Of a stretch of DNA of 64,000 nucleotides, positions 7,073 through 14,052 are shown one piece after another. Numbering within the stretch: the stretch's first letter is position 1; each line of letters starts with the position of its first letter. The notes beneath the pieces are model-generated. The model was not told the origin of the DNA. It saw nothing but the letters and a program-made list of their open reading frames with translations, and did no database searches. Location of the stretch: assembly GCF_039537265.1 (NCBI RefSeq), contig NZ_BAABAE010000003.1, positions 930,001 through 994,000 of the forward strand, written 5' to 3'. The DNA comes from Terrimesophilobacter bigeumensis. Lineage in GTDB: Bacteria; Actinomycetota; Actinomycetes; Actinomycetales; Microbacteriaceae. The position numbers were made by a program, and so were the translations under genes.

Positions 7073-7897
7073 TTAGCTGCTGGATGACCTCGTGAGCATC
7101 CCGCCCGGCTGCCACGTTCGACGCCGGTAACTCGACCGCTCCAGCTCGGTGAGGAGGTCTAGGGCGTCGGCATCGCCTCGGTAGGCAGAGCCTAGGAGCA
7201 TCGCGGGCGTGACCGTTCCCGGCGTCCGCGATGACCGGGTGGTCATGTGGCTCTTGGTGATGTAGTCCACAACGGTAGAGAGTTGACCCATAGGCACGAC
7301 TTGCACACGCTGCCCCTTGGCGCTCGCCGCGATGCCCCGGAGGTCGGCGGAACGGAGCCATCGCGCTTGAATTTCCCGGGCAAGCTTTACGGCATCCGTA
7401 CGGCTCAGCTTGTTTCTAAAAACTAGGAGCGTATGCGCGTGAGGGTGCCATCCGCTCGGTGTGCGCTCAATCTCTATAGAGCGCACGTAGCCGTCCACCC
7501 GGCTGCTGAGCCATGAGCCGGAGACCATGTAGGCGTTGAGCTTGTCGAGGTCGCTCCACAGCTCGCCTAGAGGCCGTTCCGGCGTACTGGCGATGGTGGC
7601 CGTCCATAAGAGCGCGTAGACGGGTTTAGAGGCTGCGAGAGCCGCCATTAGCTCGCGGCGGTGACGGCGTTGTCGCTTGGGGCTGCATCGTGCGCACAGC
7701 GCACCATTACAGCGATGGCGTTTCACGCCGCATAGCCGGATGCTCTTTAGGCTTGAATAACTCTCTTGAAAACGCTTGAGGGAGTACTTACTGGGATACT
7801 CGGAATCTGGAGTTAAGCCGTCTGTTGATGAATGGACAGTGGCGGGGCGGTCGAAAGGAACACGGCGAGCGCCGTCGCCGGCGGATAGACTGAGCAC
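7073..7897 (-). CDS. rep: Rolling-circle replication initiator (HUH Rep)
   Basis: A 274-residue Rep-like protein. Cys56, Cys63, Cys68 and Cys71 (CNGALCARCS) look like a metal-binding N-terminal module. The metal-coordinating HUH motif is HPHAHTLLVF (His151, His153, His155), and the probable nicking tyrosine lies in DYITK (Tyr212, Lys215). These are the signatures of Rep_1-type initiators, which nick the plus origin and start rolling-circle replication. The GTG start has AGAGG six bases upstream. It heads a run of four small genes. The strong hairpin at 7909-7951, just upstream, could be part of the origin. Confidence 0.82.
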   Translation of the reverse strand: MLSLSAGDGARRVPFDRPATVHSSTDGLTPDSEYPSKYSLKRFQESYSSLKSIRLCGVKRHRCNGALCARCSPKRQRRHRRELMAALAASKPVYALLWTATIASTPERPLGELWSDLDKLNAYMVSGSWLSSRVDGYVRSIEIERTPSGWHPHAHTLLVFRNKLSRTDAVKLAREIQARWLRSADLRGIAASAKGQRVQVVPMGQLSTVVDYITKSHMTTRSSRTPGTVTPAMLLGSAYRGDADALDLLTELERSSYRRRTWQPGGMLTRSSSS

Positions 7898-7908
7898 GAG
7901 AAACCTCT

Positions 7909-7951
7909 AGAAACGCTGCCCCGTCATTTGGTCGTGAAGGGCGGCGTTTCT
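7909..7951. repeat. Hairpin upstream of rep, candidate origin
   Basis: AGAAACGCTGCCC (7909-7921) pairs with GGGCGGCGTTTCT (7939-7951) with one G-T wobble and a 17-base loop. It starts 12 bases upstream of the rep start codon. The plus strand continues TTATTT, so it could also terminate plus-strand transcripts. No other structure is obvious in the 218 bases between rep and the integrase gene. Confidence 0.45.
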
Positions 7952-8115
7952 TATTTCATGGGGCAAGGGGGAACCTGAAAGATTCCGCGCTTCTTGCCCA
8001 CTCCCGGCGGGTCCCATGACAGTGCCGGTTCAGGTGCTCGCAGCCTCGCGCTCGTGCTGTGCTCAAGAAGAGTCTACGAGATGGCCGCGCTCGCCGCTGC
8101 TCGAAAACAGACGTG

Positions 8116-9171
8116 TTATCCGGTCGCTTCGCTGCGAGCCTTCACAAGCGCCCTTAGGCGCGCGGGGTCGCTGTGCTGGTAGCGCTGCGCGGCCCGAATA
8201 TCCTTGTGGCCACCAAAGGCCATCACGTCCGCCATGGTGCCCCCTGCTTGCATGAGATGAGTGAGGCTGCTGTGCCTCAGATCGTGGATGCGGGCGTCCG
8301 GGTATCCGGCCTCAACCCGTGTTCTCATCCAGTCGCGGTAAACCTCGTTCTTGCTTAGGCGTTTTCCGCGCTCGTTCAGGAAGAACGGCATCGTATTGGA
8401 GAAGACGGGATGCCTTTTCACGTAGGCCTCTGCTGCTGCCAGCTCTTCGCCGTCCAGCCAAACGAGGCGGGTCTGCCCATTCTTGGTGCCCGGGACTATT
8501 GCTGACCCGTTGTCTTTGGTGAGTTGGAGCTGCTGCTCCACAAGAATCTCGCCAGTCTCCAGATTGACGTGGCGGCGGTCGAGTCCCAGCGCCTCCGAGA
8601 TCCTGAGGCCTCCGCCATAGACCACCATGAGAAAGGCGCGCATGTCGTCGCTGGAGGCGTCCCAGAGTGCCCTCACAGCCTCCTTGTCGAAATACGGGCG
8701 GGGCTTTGACAAGTCGGTGCCCACATTCCGGACACGGCAAGGAGTGTCTCTAAGCTCGCCGTCGTCGACGGCCATTCTCATGAGATTGCTGAGAGTGCGA
8801 TAAGTGTTCTTTCGCCCGGGTGTCGCGGGCATGCTCGCCCACCATGCAGCAATTTCAGAGGGCCGGATGTCGCGGAGTCTGCGACTTCCCCACTTCGGGA
8901 TGATGTGAATTCTCAGGTGGGCTTCGTAGTTCTCCAAACTCCGAGGCTTCACCTCACCACTTCGAGCGGCCAGATAGGTGGGCGCGTACTCAGCCAGAGT
9001 GATGGTGCCCTTGGTCTTGTCATCGAATGTTCCTGCGTCGAGCTTGCCTAACTCGGCCACCTGCGCCGCCTGTGCTGCCTTCTTCGTCGGGAACACTCCG
9101 ACGGAGCGATCCTTTCCATCTACCGTGATACGGGCTTGCCAGCCGCTTTTGAGCTTTCTGGGTTCTCTCAT
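8116..9171 (-). CDS. int: Tyrosine integrase of the element
   Basis: A 351-residue phage-type integrase. An N-terminal arm-binding domain (WQARITVDGKDRSVGVFPTKKAA) precedes a SAM-like core-binding domain (residues 60-150) and the catalytic domain. Visible catalytic residues are Arg190 (GGGLRISEAL), Lys230, His296 and Arg299 (HDLRH), His322 (GGHKD) and nucleophile Tyr331. It should catalyse integration and excision at the 15-bp core in tlyA. The ATG at 9171 is preferred because GGAGGT lies 8 bases upstream; a GTG at 9186 would bury that site inside the gene. Its start is about 125 bases from attR, the usual arrangement. No excisionase is recognised nearby. Confidence 0.95.
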   Translation of the reverse strand: MREPRKLKSGWQARITVDGKDRSVGVFPTKKAAQAAQVAELGKLDAGTFDDKTKGTITLAEYAPTYLAARSGEVKPRSLENYEAHLRIHIIPKWGSRRLRDIRPSEIAAWWASMPATPGRKNTYRTLSNLMRMAVDDGELRDTPCRVRNVGTDLSKPRPYFDKEAVRALWDASSDDMRAFLMVVYGGGLRISEALGLDRRHVNLETGEILVEQQLQLTKDNGSAIVPGTKNGQTRLVWLDGEELAAAEAYVKRHPVFSNTMPFFLNERGKRLSKNEVYRDWMRTRVEAGYPDARIHDLRHSSLTHLMQAGGTMADVMAFGGHKDIRAAQRYQHSDPARLRALVKARSEATG

Positions 9172-9220
9172 TTTCGCTACCTCCACTCACTGATACGAGG
9201 AAGGAGGCCGATTTAACAAT

Positions 9221-9236
9221 GGGCACGGGTGGGCAC
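9221..9236 (+). repeat. GGGCAC repeats, candidate integrase arm sites (right)
   Basis: Two GGGCAC copies 10 bases apart (9221-9226, 9231-9236), about 60 bases inside attR and 50 bases upstream of the integrase start. They match the repeats near attL and could also autoregulate the integrase gene. Confidence 0.45.
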
Positions 9237-9296
9237 AAATCGCTGACCTCCAGCGAAGACGCCTTTATTTGTCGAGGGGGAGCCACCAAGCCACTG

Positions 9297-9311
9297 AATC
9301 CGACAGAATGG
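9297..9311 (+). repeat. attR core, 15-bp direct repeat
   Basis: Second AATCCGACAGAATGG. It is followed in frame by the orphaned native tlyA tail (TEQVSAIVRA) and its stop at 9342-9344, which marks the chromosomal side of the junction. Confidence 0.9.
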
Positions 9312-9344
9312 ACTGAGCAGGTCTCCGCCATTGTGCGGGCCTGA
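9312..9344 (+). pseudogene. tlyA: Orphaned native 3' end of tlyA
   Basis: Ten codons plus a stop, reading TEQVSAIVRA, in frame with the NPTEW core. They were cut off from tlyA by the insertion. Excision of the element would rejoin them to the gene. Confidence 0.85.
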
Positions 9345-9381
9345 GGGCGTTTCCGCGCGACGAGTGGTCAAGGAGATTCAG

Positions 9382-10299
9382 GTGGCAGAACGGCACATTC
9401 TGGTCGTCTCCCACACCGGGCGCCCCGAGACTCTCGACGCCGCTGCCACCGTGTGCCGCGCCCTCGTCGACGGTGGGGTCGTGCCGGTCGTTCCGGCGGA
9501 GGATGTCGCGCTCGTTCGCGAGCACCTGCCGGGCATCCGGGTCGAGACCCTCGACGAGGTTCAGCTCGACGGCCTCGAGTTGGTCATCGTGCTCGGTGGC
9601 GATGGCACGATCCTGCGCGCCGCCGAACTCGCCCGGCGATCGTCGGCGCCGCTCCTCGGTATCAACCTCGGCCACGTGGGCTTCCTCGCCGAGGCCGAGA
9701 GGGAGAGCCTCGAGGAGAGCGTGCGCAGGGCCCTCGATCGCGACTACCAGATCGAGGAACGCATGACGCTCGCCGTGCGCGTCAAGGTCGACACCCAGGT
9801 GGTCTACGAGACCTGGGCGCTCAACGAGGCGACGGTCGAGAAGGCCAGCCGGGAGCGGATGCTCGAGGTCGTCATCGAGGTGGACGGTCGCCCGCTTTCG
9901 AGTTTCGGATGCGACGGGGTCGTGATGTCGACGCCCACCGGCTCCACCGCCTATTCGTTCTCTGCCGGCGGCCCGATTGTTTGGCCGAGCCTCGACGCCA
10001 TGCTGCTCGTGCCGTTGAGCGCCCATGCGCTCTTCGCGCGCCCGCTCGTGGTGGGGCCGGAGTCGGTCTTCGCGGTCGAGGTGCTCGACCGCACGCAGGG
10101 GACCGGCGTGCTGTGGTGCGACGGACGACGCACCTGGGACCTCCCCCGCGGCGCACGGGTGATCGTGCGAAGGTCGGGAACGCCGGTGCGCGTGGCACGT
10201 CTGCATCAGGGTCCGTTCACCGACCGGCTGGTGAAGAAGTTCAACCTTCCGGTGACCGGATGGCGCGGCCCGGCTGACGGGGAGGGCCGGGCCTCGTGA
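9382..10299 (+). CDS. nadK: NAD kinase
   Basis: A 305-residue cytosolic enzyme that phosphorylates NAD to NADP with ATP or polyphosphate. The family motif GGDGTILRAAE lies near residue 70, followed by NLGHVGFLAEAE and the substrate loop STPTGSTAYSFSAGGP. The GTG at 9382 is chosen because AAGGAG lies 7 bases upstream and the usual sequence (AERHILVVSHTGR) starts there. Without the element, it would begin 37 bases after the tlyA stop, as in other actinobacteria. Its stop overlaps the recN GTG by 4 bases. Confidence 0.96.
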   Translation: MAERHILVVSHTGRPETLDAAATVCRALVDGGVVPVVPAEDVALVREHLPGIRVETLDEVQLDGLELVIVLGGDGTILRAAELARRSSAPLLGINLGHVGFLAEAERESLEESVRRALDRDYQIEERMTLAVRVKVDTQVVYETWALNEATVEKASRERMLEVVIEVDGRPLSSFGCDGVVMSTPTGSTAYSFSAGGPIVWPSLDAMLLVPLSAHALFARPLVVGPESVFAVEVLDRTQGTGVLWCDGRRTWDLPRGARVIVRRSGTPVRVARLHQGPFTDRLVKKFNLPVTGWRGPADGEGRAS

Positions 10300-12005
10300 T
10301 CGAGGAGCTCTCCATCCGGGATCTCGGGGTCATCGGTGAGGCGCGCCTTCCGCTCGGCCCGGGTTTCACTGCTCTCACCGGCGAGACCGGCGCGGGCAAG
10401 ACGATGATCGTCACCGCTCTCGGCCTGCTGCTGGGGGAGCGCGCCGACAGCCAGGTGCTGCGCAAGGGCAGTGCGGCGGCGGTCGTCGAGGGGCACTGGC
10501 TCATCGACAGTCGTGGCGGTGTCGCTGCGCGGGTGACGGATGCCGGTGGCGACCTCGATCCGGCGGGCGAGGGCCGCGCCGCGCTCCTGTTGAGCCGCTC
10601 CGTCTCGCAGGAGGGCCGCAGCCGTGCGGTCGTCGGCGGACGGACGACCCCTGTCGGGGTGCTCACCGAGCTGGGCCGCGAGCTCGTCGTCGTGCACGGG
10701 CAGGCCGACCAGGTGCGCCTGCGTTCGGCGACCGCCCAGCGGGATGCTCTCGACCGCTTCGCGGGATCCGAGCTCTCCGGCGTGCTCGATGAGTATCAGG
10801 AGACCTATCGTCGCTGGCAGACGGGCCAGGGTGAGCTCGACGTGCTCGTCGCCGAACGCGACCGGCGCGCACGGGAGGCCGAGGATCTGAGGATCGCGAT
10901 CGAGGAGATCGAGGCGGTCGCCCCGCGCCGTGGCGAGGATGTCGAACTCGCTGAGCGCGCCGAGCGCCTCGGCAACCTCGAGGAACTGCGTCTTGCGGCG
11001 GCGGGCGCTCATGAGTTGATCTCCGCGCAGCAGACCGACGACGGTTCCGACGCCCTCGGGCTCCTCGACAATGCCAGGCGGCAGCTGGAACGGGTCTCCG
11101 GTCACGACGCTGCGCTCGTGCCGATCGCCGAGGCCATCGCGAACGCATCCTTCGCCGTGTCGGATGTCTCCGCCCAGCTCTCGAGTTACCTCGGCGGGCT
11201 CGACGCCGACGGGGCGCACGAGCTCGAGGCCATCCAGGAGCGCCGGGCAGAGCTCACGGCGCTCATCCGCAAGCACGGGCAGAGTCTCGATGAGACGATC
11301 GACTTCCTGGATGTCGGCAGCAGCCGGCTGCTGGAGCTCGACAACGACTCCGATCGCATCGAGCGGCTGCGCGGGGAGGTCGCGGGAGACCGCGGGGCGC
11401 TCATGGCTCTCGCCGAGCGGCTTTCCGGCATCCGTTCGGCGGCGGCGGCGACGCTCTCCGAGCAGGTGACGGCCGAGCTCACGGCTCTCGCGATGGCCGA
11501 CGCGGCGGTGACTGTCGAGGTCGTCAGCGGTGGCGATTATTCGCTCGCCGGCCGCGACCAGGTGTCGATCCTGTTGCAGCCGCACAAGGGTGCCGAGCCG
11601 CGTCCGCTGGGCCGGGGTGCTTCCGGCGGGGAGCTCTCGCGGGTCATGCTCGCGATCGAGGTTGTCATTGCGGGGAGCGACCCGGTGCCGACCTTCATCT
11701 TCGACGAGGTGGATGCCGGGGTCGGCGGCGCTTCGGCGATCGAGATCGGCAAGCGGCTCGCCCGACTGGCGCGGTCAGCCCAGGTGATCGTCGTGACCCA
11801 CCTGCCGCAGGTCGCTGCTTTCGCGACGAACCATCTGCGTGTGGTGAAGAGCACGGAGGGCGAGATCACCGCGAGCAGTGTGCAGCAGCTGCAGGGCGAG
11901 GAGCGCGCCGAGGAGCTGGCGAGGATGCTCTCCGGCCTCGCCGACTCGGAAAGCGGCCTCGCGCACGCGCGCGAACTGCTGGAGACGGCGCAGGCGCTCG
12001 CCTGA
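10296..12005 (+). CDS. recN: DNA repair ATPase RecN
   Basis: A 569-residue SMC-like protein for double-strand-break repair. The Walker A motif is GETGAGKT (near residue 33) and the central region is coiled coil with many Glu, Arg and Leu. The C-terminal ATPase half carries the signature GASGGELSRVML and the Walker B stretch FIFDEVDAGVGG. Length is normal and the frame intact. Translation is coupled to nadK through GTGA. It is followed by a TGGTTGAG-type repeat. Confidence 0.97.
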   Translation: MIEELSIRDLGVIGEARLPLGPGFTALTGETGAGKTMIVTALGLLLGERADSQVLRKGSAAAVVEGHWLIDSRGGVAARVTDAGGDLDPAGEGRAALLLSRSVSQEGRSRAVVGGRTTPVGVLTELGRELVVVHGQADQVRLRSATAQRDALDRFAGSELSGVLDEYQETYRRWQTGQGELDVLVAERDRRAREAEDLRIAIEEIEAVAPRRGEDVELAERAERLGNLEELRLAAAGAHELISAQQTDDGSDALGLLDNARRQLERVSGHDAALVPIAEAIANASFAVSDVSAQLSSYLGGLDADGAHELEAIQERRAELTALIRKHGQSLDETIDFLDVGSSRLLELDNDSDRIERLRGEVAGDRGALMALAERLSGIRSAAAATLSEQVTAELTALAMADAAVTVEVVSGGDYSLAGRDQVSILLQPHKGAEPRPLGRGASGGELSRVMLAIEVVIAGSDPVPTFIFDEVDAGVGGASAIEIGKRLARLARSAQVIVVTHLPQVAAFATNHLRVVKSTEGEITASSVQQLQGEERAEELARMLSGLADSESGLAHARELLETAQALA

Positions 12006-12012
12006 CAATCGT

Positions 12013-12061
12013 TGGTTGAGGCTCTCGAAGGGTAGCCGCCGAAGGTCGCCTATCGAGACCA
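12013..12061. repeat. TGGTTGAG...TATCGAGACCA interspersed repeat
   Basis: Begins TGGTTGAG and ends TATCGAGACCA, starting 8 bases after the recN stop. The ends are an imperfect inverted repeat. A related copy lies at the cmk stop (22299-22329). I recall sequences of this type as scattered extragenic repeats in Microbacteriaceae; that recollection was not checked. Confidence 0.5.
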
Positions 12062-12227
12062 GGGTTGGTGGTCGAGAACTGCTCTGGTCCCGCCCGCGGG
12101 TACTGGACGACGAGGATATGGACGTCCGGTCTCGGAAGCGCCAACAACTGACGTGGCACGTTCGGGATTGCAATCGGCGGGCACAGCCTATAGTTCGTAA
12201 GATCGGAGGCCCGTGGAGAGGAGTGCG

Positions 12228-12686
12228 GTGTCAAAGATCACGTTGAAAGTACTGGCTGGAGGCCTCGCGGTGGTGCTCGCTGTCGGTTTGAGTGGATGCA
12301 CGGTTCCGGCAAAGACGGCGGCAAAGTTGGTTAACGGGAAGTTTGTCTTCGTCTCATGTGAGGACTTCACGTACGACTCAATCTCGATGGGCTCCATCGA
12401 TTTCGATAACTGGAAGGACGGCTACGTGCAAGGGTGGAGTGCGTCTGGAATAGGCTCGGTTGCGCCGGGGGACCGAATCACTTACGGGGTGGCCCCAGAC
12501 GGGTTCTTAACCGCGAGCGGCCCATTGACATTGCCACTTCAACATCACCGTATTGACGTGTATCTGGAGTATCAACCAACAAATGGCCCATCCGAGCGAA
12601 TTAGCGGTCATTTTGACTCTCGGAAACTCAGCACAGATCACTGGCTACGCGGTGACGGAGGTACGAACGACAAGCCATGTGATTGA
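12228..12686 (+). CDS. Small secreted lipoprotein
   Basis: A 152-residue protein with a lipoprotein signal peptide: basic start (VSKITLK), hydrophobic core and lipobox LSGC with Cys24 as the lipidated residue. The mature part has about 128 residues, is aromatic and acidic, and probably beta-rich (VDVYLEY-type strands near the middle). The GTG at 12228 is preferred because AGAGGAG lies just upstream; a GTG at 12213 would leave an unusually long N-terminus. No family is recognised. Codon use is less GC-rich than in the flanking recN and pyrG, suggesting acquisition. Confidence 0.7.
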   Translation: MSKITLKVLAGGLAVVLAVGLSGCTVPAKTAAKLVNGKFVFVSCEDFTYDSISMGSIDFDNWKDGYVQGWSASGIGSVAPGDRITYGVAPDGFLTASGPLTLPLQHHRIDVYLEYQPTNGPSERISGHFDSRKLSTDHWLRGDGGTNDKPCD

Positions 12687-13065
12687 CTCGCCTCAACAGC
12701 TCGAGCCCCCACAGCTTGGGTTGGATTTCTCTAGGACGGCATGGATATGGCTCGGGATGTGGGAGAACTGGTGCTCTGATAAACAAAAGAGAAAGCCGGA
12801 TCAACCTGCCCTGGTCAGACCAAGGCTGGTAGCCGGACCATGTTCGCCGTGGTCAATATCCTGAGATTCACACGGTGCAGGCGCGGCCCCAGGCGCTCTA
12901 ACCGGATTCGGTGTCGGTTGTATCCTTGGCGCAAGCGCGAACTTGATGGATCAACTCCGTATGCCATTGCTTGCACGCACAGTGGATCTTGTGGGCGTTG
13001 GATCGACAACATCGGACCTACGGCTGATATATATGCGCTAACGATTCGTCCCGACGCACCCCTAC
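12687..13065. other. 379 bases without a supported gene
   Basis: Open frames exist on both strands, but none has a ribosome-binding site, sensible composition or recognisable motif. The stretch is visibly less GC-rich than the core genes. It may be decayed sequence from the same acquisition as the flanking lipoprotein and membrane-protein genes. A TATATAT stretch near 13028 could supply a promoter for the next gene. Confidence 0.5.
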
Positions 13066-13308
13066 GTGAAGGCGGGGTTGTATGCGGTCTCAATGGTGTT
13101 CGGCGCGCTTGGTTCAGCAGCGGGGATAACCTCTCTGACCCTCGAGTGTCTTGCATTTAGCTTTGATGGAATGTGCCAAGGGAAGATCTACCCTGCCGCG
13201 GTTGGGCTAACGTTTATATTTATTGCTCCCGGCCCTCTCCCTTCGGTGATTTTTGCACTCCAAACAGGCGTGCCATGGCTATTCGCTCAAAGGAAGCAGC
13301 AGATCTGA
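13066..13308 (+). CDS. Small two-span membrane protein
   Basis: An 80-residue protein with two hydrophobic segments: LYAVSMVFGALGSAAGITSL near the start and AAVGLTFIFIAPGPLPSVIF near residue 55. A Cys lies on either side of the loop between them. The start could be the GTG at 13066 or the ATG at 13093. Its stop shares one base with the ATG of the next gene (TGATG), so the two are probably co-translated. No family is recognised; the pair may form one membrane complex. Confidence 0.5.
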   Translation: MKAGLYAVSMVFGALGSAAGITSLTLECLAFSFDGMCQGKIYPAAVGLTFIFIAPGPLPSVIFALQTGVPWLFAQRKQQI

Positions 13309-13952
13309 TGGCACAACGGGATCGAATGAGAAAATCTGGCCCTCGCCTTTTATGGGGGTTAGCGATACTTGGCCTCGCCCTTGGGAGTGTTCAGGTTGTC
13401 GGGAACTTGGTCCGGTCGGCAGCTGAAGAAGATTGGGTACGATTTGATCGACTACTGAGCTGGCTATGGATCACGATCGGTGTGGTCATCGGGCTGACCG
13501 TTCTGGTGCTCTTGGCGATGAACTTGGTGATGGTGCCGTTTTGGCGGTTACGAGCGACCTTGAGACAGCGCTTTCCCGATCGACTGGTTCACCTCAGCTA
13601 CGAATCGACCCAATCATCGGGCGGTGCTTGTGACATCCCACCAGATGCGATCGGCCAGTTCTCCGTGGTGCTCACGGCGACGTCCACGGGTCTGCAATTG
13701 TGGCGCGGCCGCGATCCATACGTCGTGCTCGACATTCCAGCAGAACATATCCACGGCGTTGATTTCGTGTGCACCCGTTGGCGTCGCCCCATGATGCGCG
13801 TCACCCTCACCGAGCCCGCAGCGACCCTGCTCTTTCTTGTGGCCGATGAAGTGGCACTCGGTATCGGTGGGTCATCCCCGACGAAAGTCGAGCAAATCGT
13901 CGAAGAAATCGCCACAGCCCTCGACAAATCGAATCCGAAGGTGGGTCTGTAA
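13308..13952 (+). CDS. Membrane protein with cytosolic C-terminal domain
   Basis: A 214-residue protein. Two transmembrane helices lie at residues 14-32 (LWGLAILGLALGSVQVVG) and 48-75 (IGVVIGLTVLVLLAMNLVMV). A soluble domain of about 130 residues follows, with alternating strands (SVVLTATSTGLQLWRG; HIHGVDFVCTRWRRPMMRV) that looks PH-like. The start at 13308 is chosen for TGATG coupling; an in-frame ATG at 13275 lies inside the upstream gene. The domain reading is inference. The gene belongs to the lower-GC islet between recN and pyrG. Confidence 0.65.
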   Translation: MAQRDRMRKSGPRLLWGLAILGLALGSVQVVGNLVRSAAEEDWVRFDRLLSWLWITIGVVIGLTVLVLLAMNLVMVPFWRLRATLRQRFPDRLVHLSYESTQSSGGACDIPPDAIGQFSVVLTATSTGLQLWRGRDPYVVLDIPAEHIHGVDFVCTRWRRPMMRVTLTEPAATLLFLVADEVALGIGGSSPTKVEQIVEEIATALDKSNPKVGL

Positions 13953-14052
13953 GGATCTTTGTGCATGAATCGCAATGGGTTTTTGGAGCGCCTGACTCCT
14001 CGGCCTGTCGCACCCGGCGGGACACGCCATCCGCCTGATAAGCTGTAACCCC

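Larger units (their letters stand above)
2974..9311. mobile_element. Integrative rolling-circle-type element in tlyA
   Basis: About 6.3 kb bounded by identical 15-bp direct repeats at 2974-2988 and 9297-9311. Joining the sequence before 2974 to that from 9297 restores a tlyA reading frame with a normal-looking tail and a stop at 9342-9344. This is direct evidence of site-specific insertion. The element encodes a tyrosine integrase next to the right end, an HUH-type Rep protein, four small genes in the same direction, a serine recombinase, a DUF4145 protein and a 101-residue protein. Parts of it, especially 3000-4400, look less GC-rich than the chromosome. It resembles small actinobacterial integrative plasmids, but no transfer gene (TraB/FtsK type) is visible, so it may be mobilisable or replication-only. 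Confidence 0.9.

Noticed and set aside
2974..9311. Interpretation of the insert as a prophage
   Set aside because: No capsid, tail, terminase large subunit, lysis or portal gene is present; Rep plus integrase fits an integrative plasmid better.
12840..13160. Possible 106-residue gene in the recN-pyrG islet
   Set aside because: No ribosome-binding site, irregular composition with many Arg and Cys, and it overlaps the better-supported two-span membrane gene.
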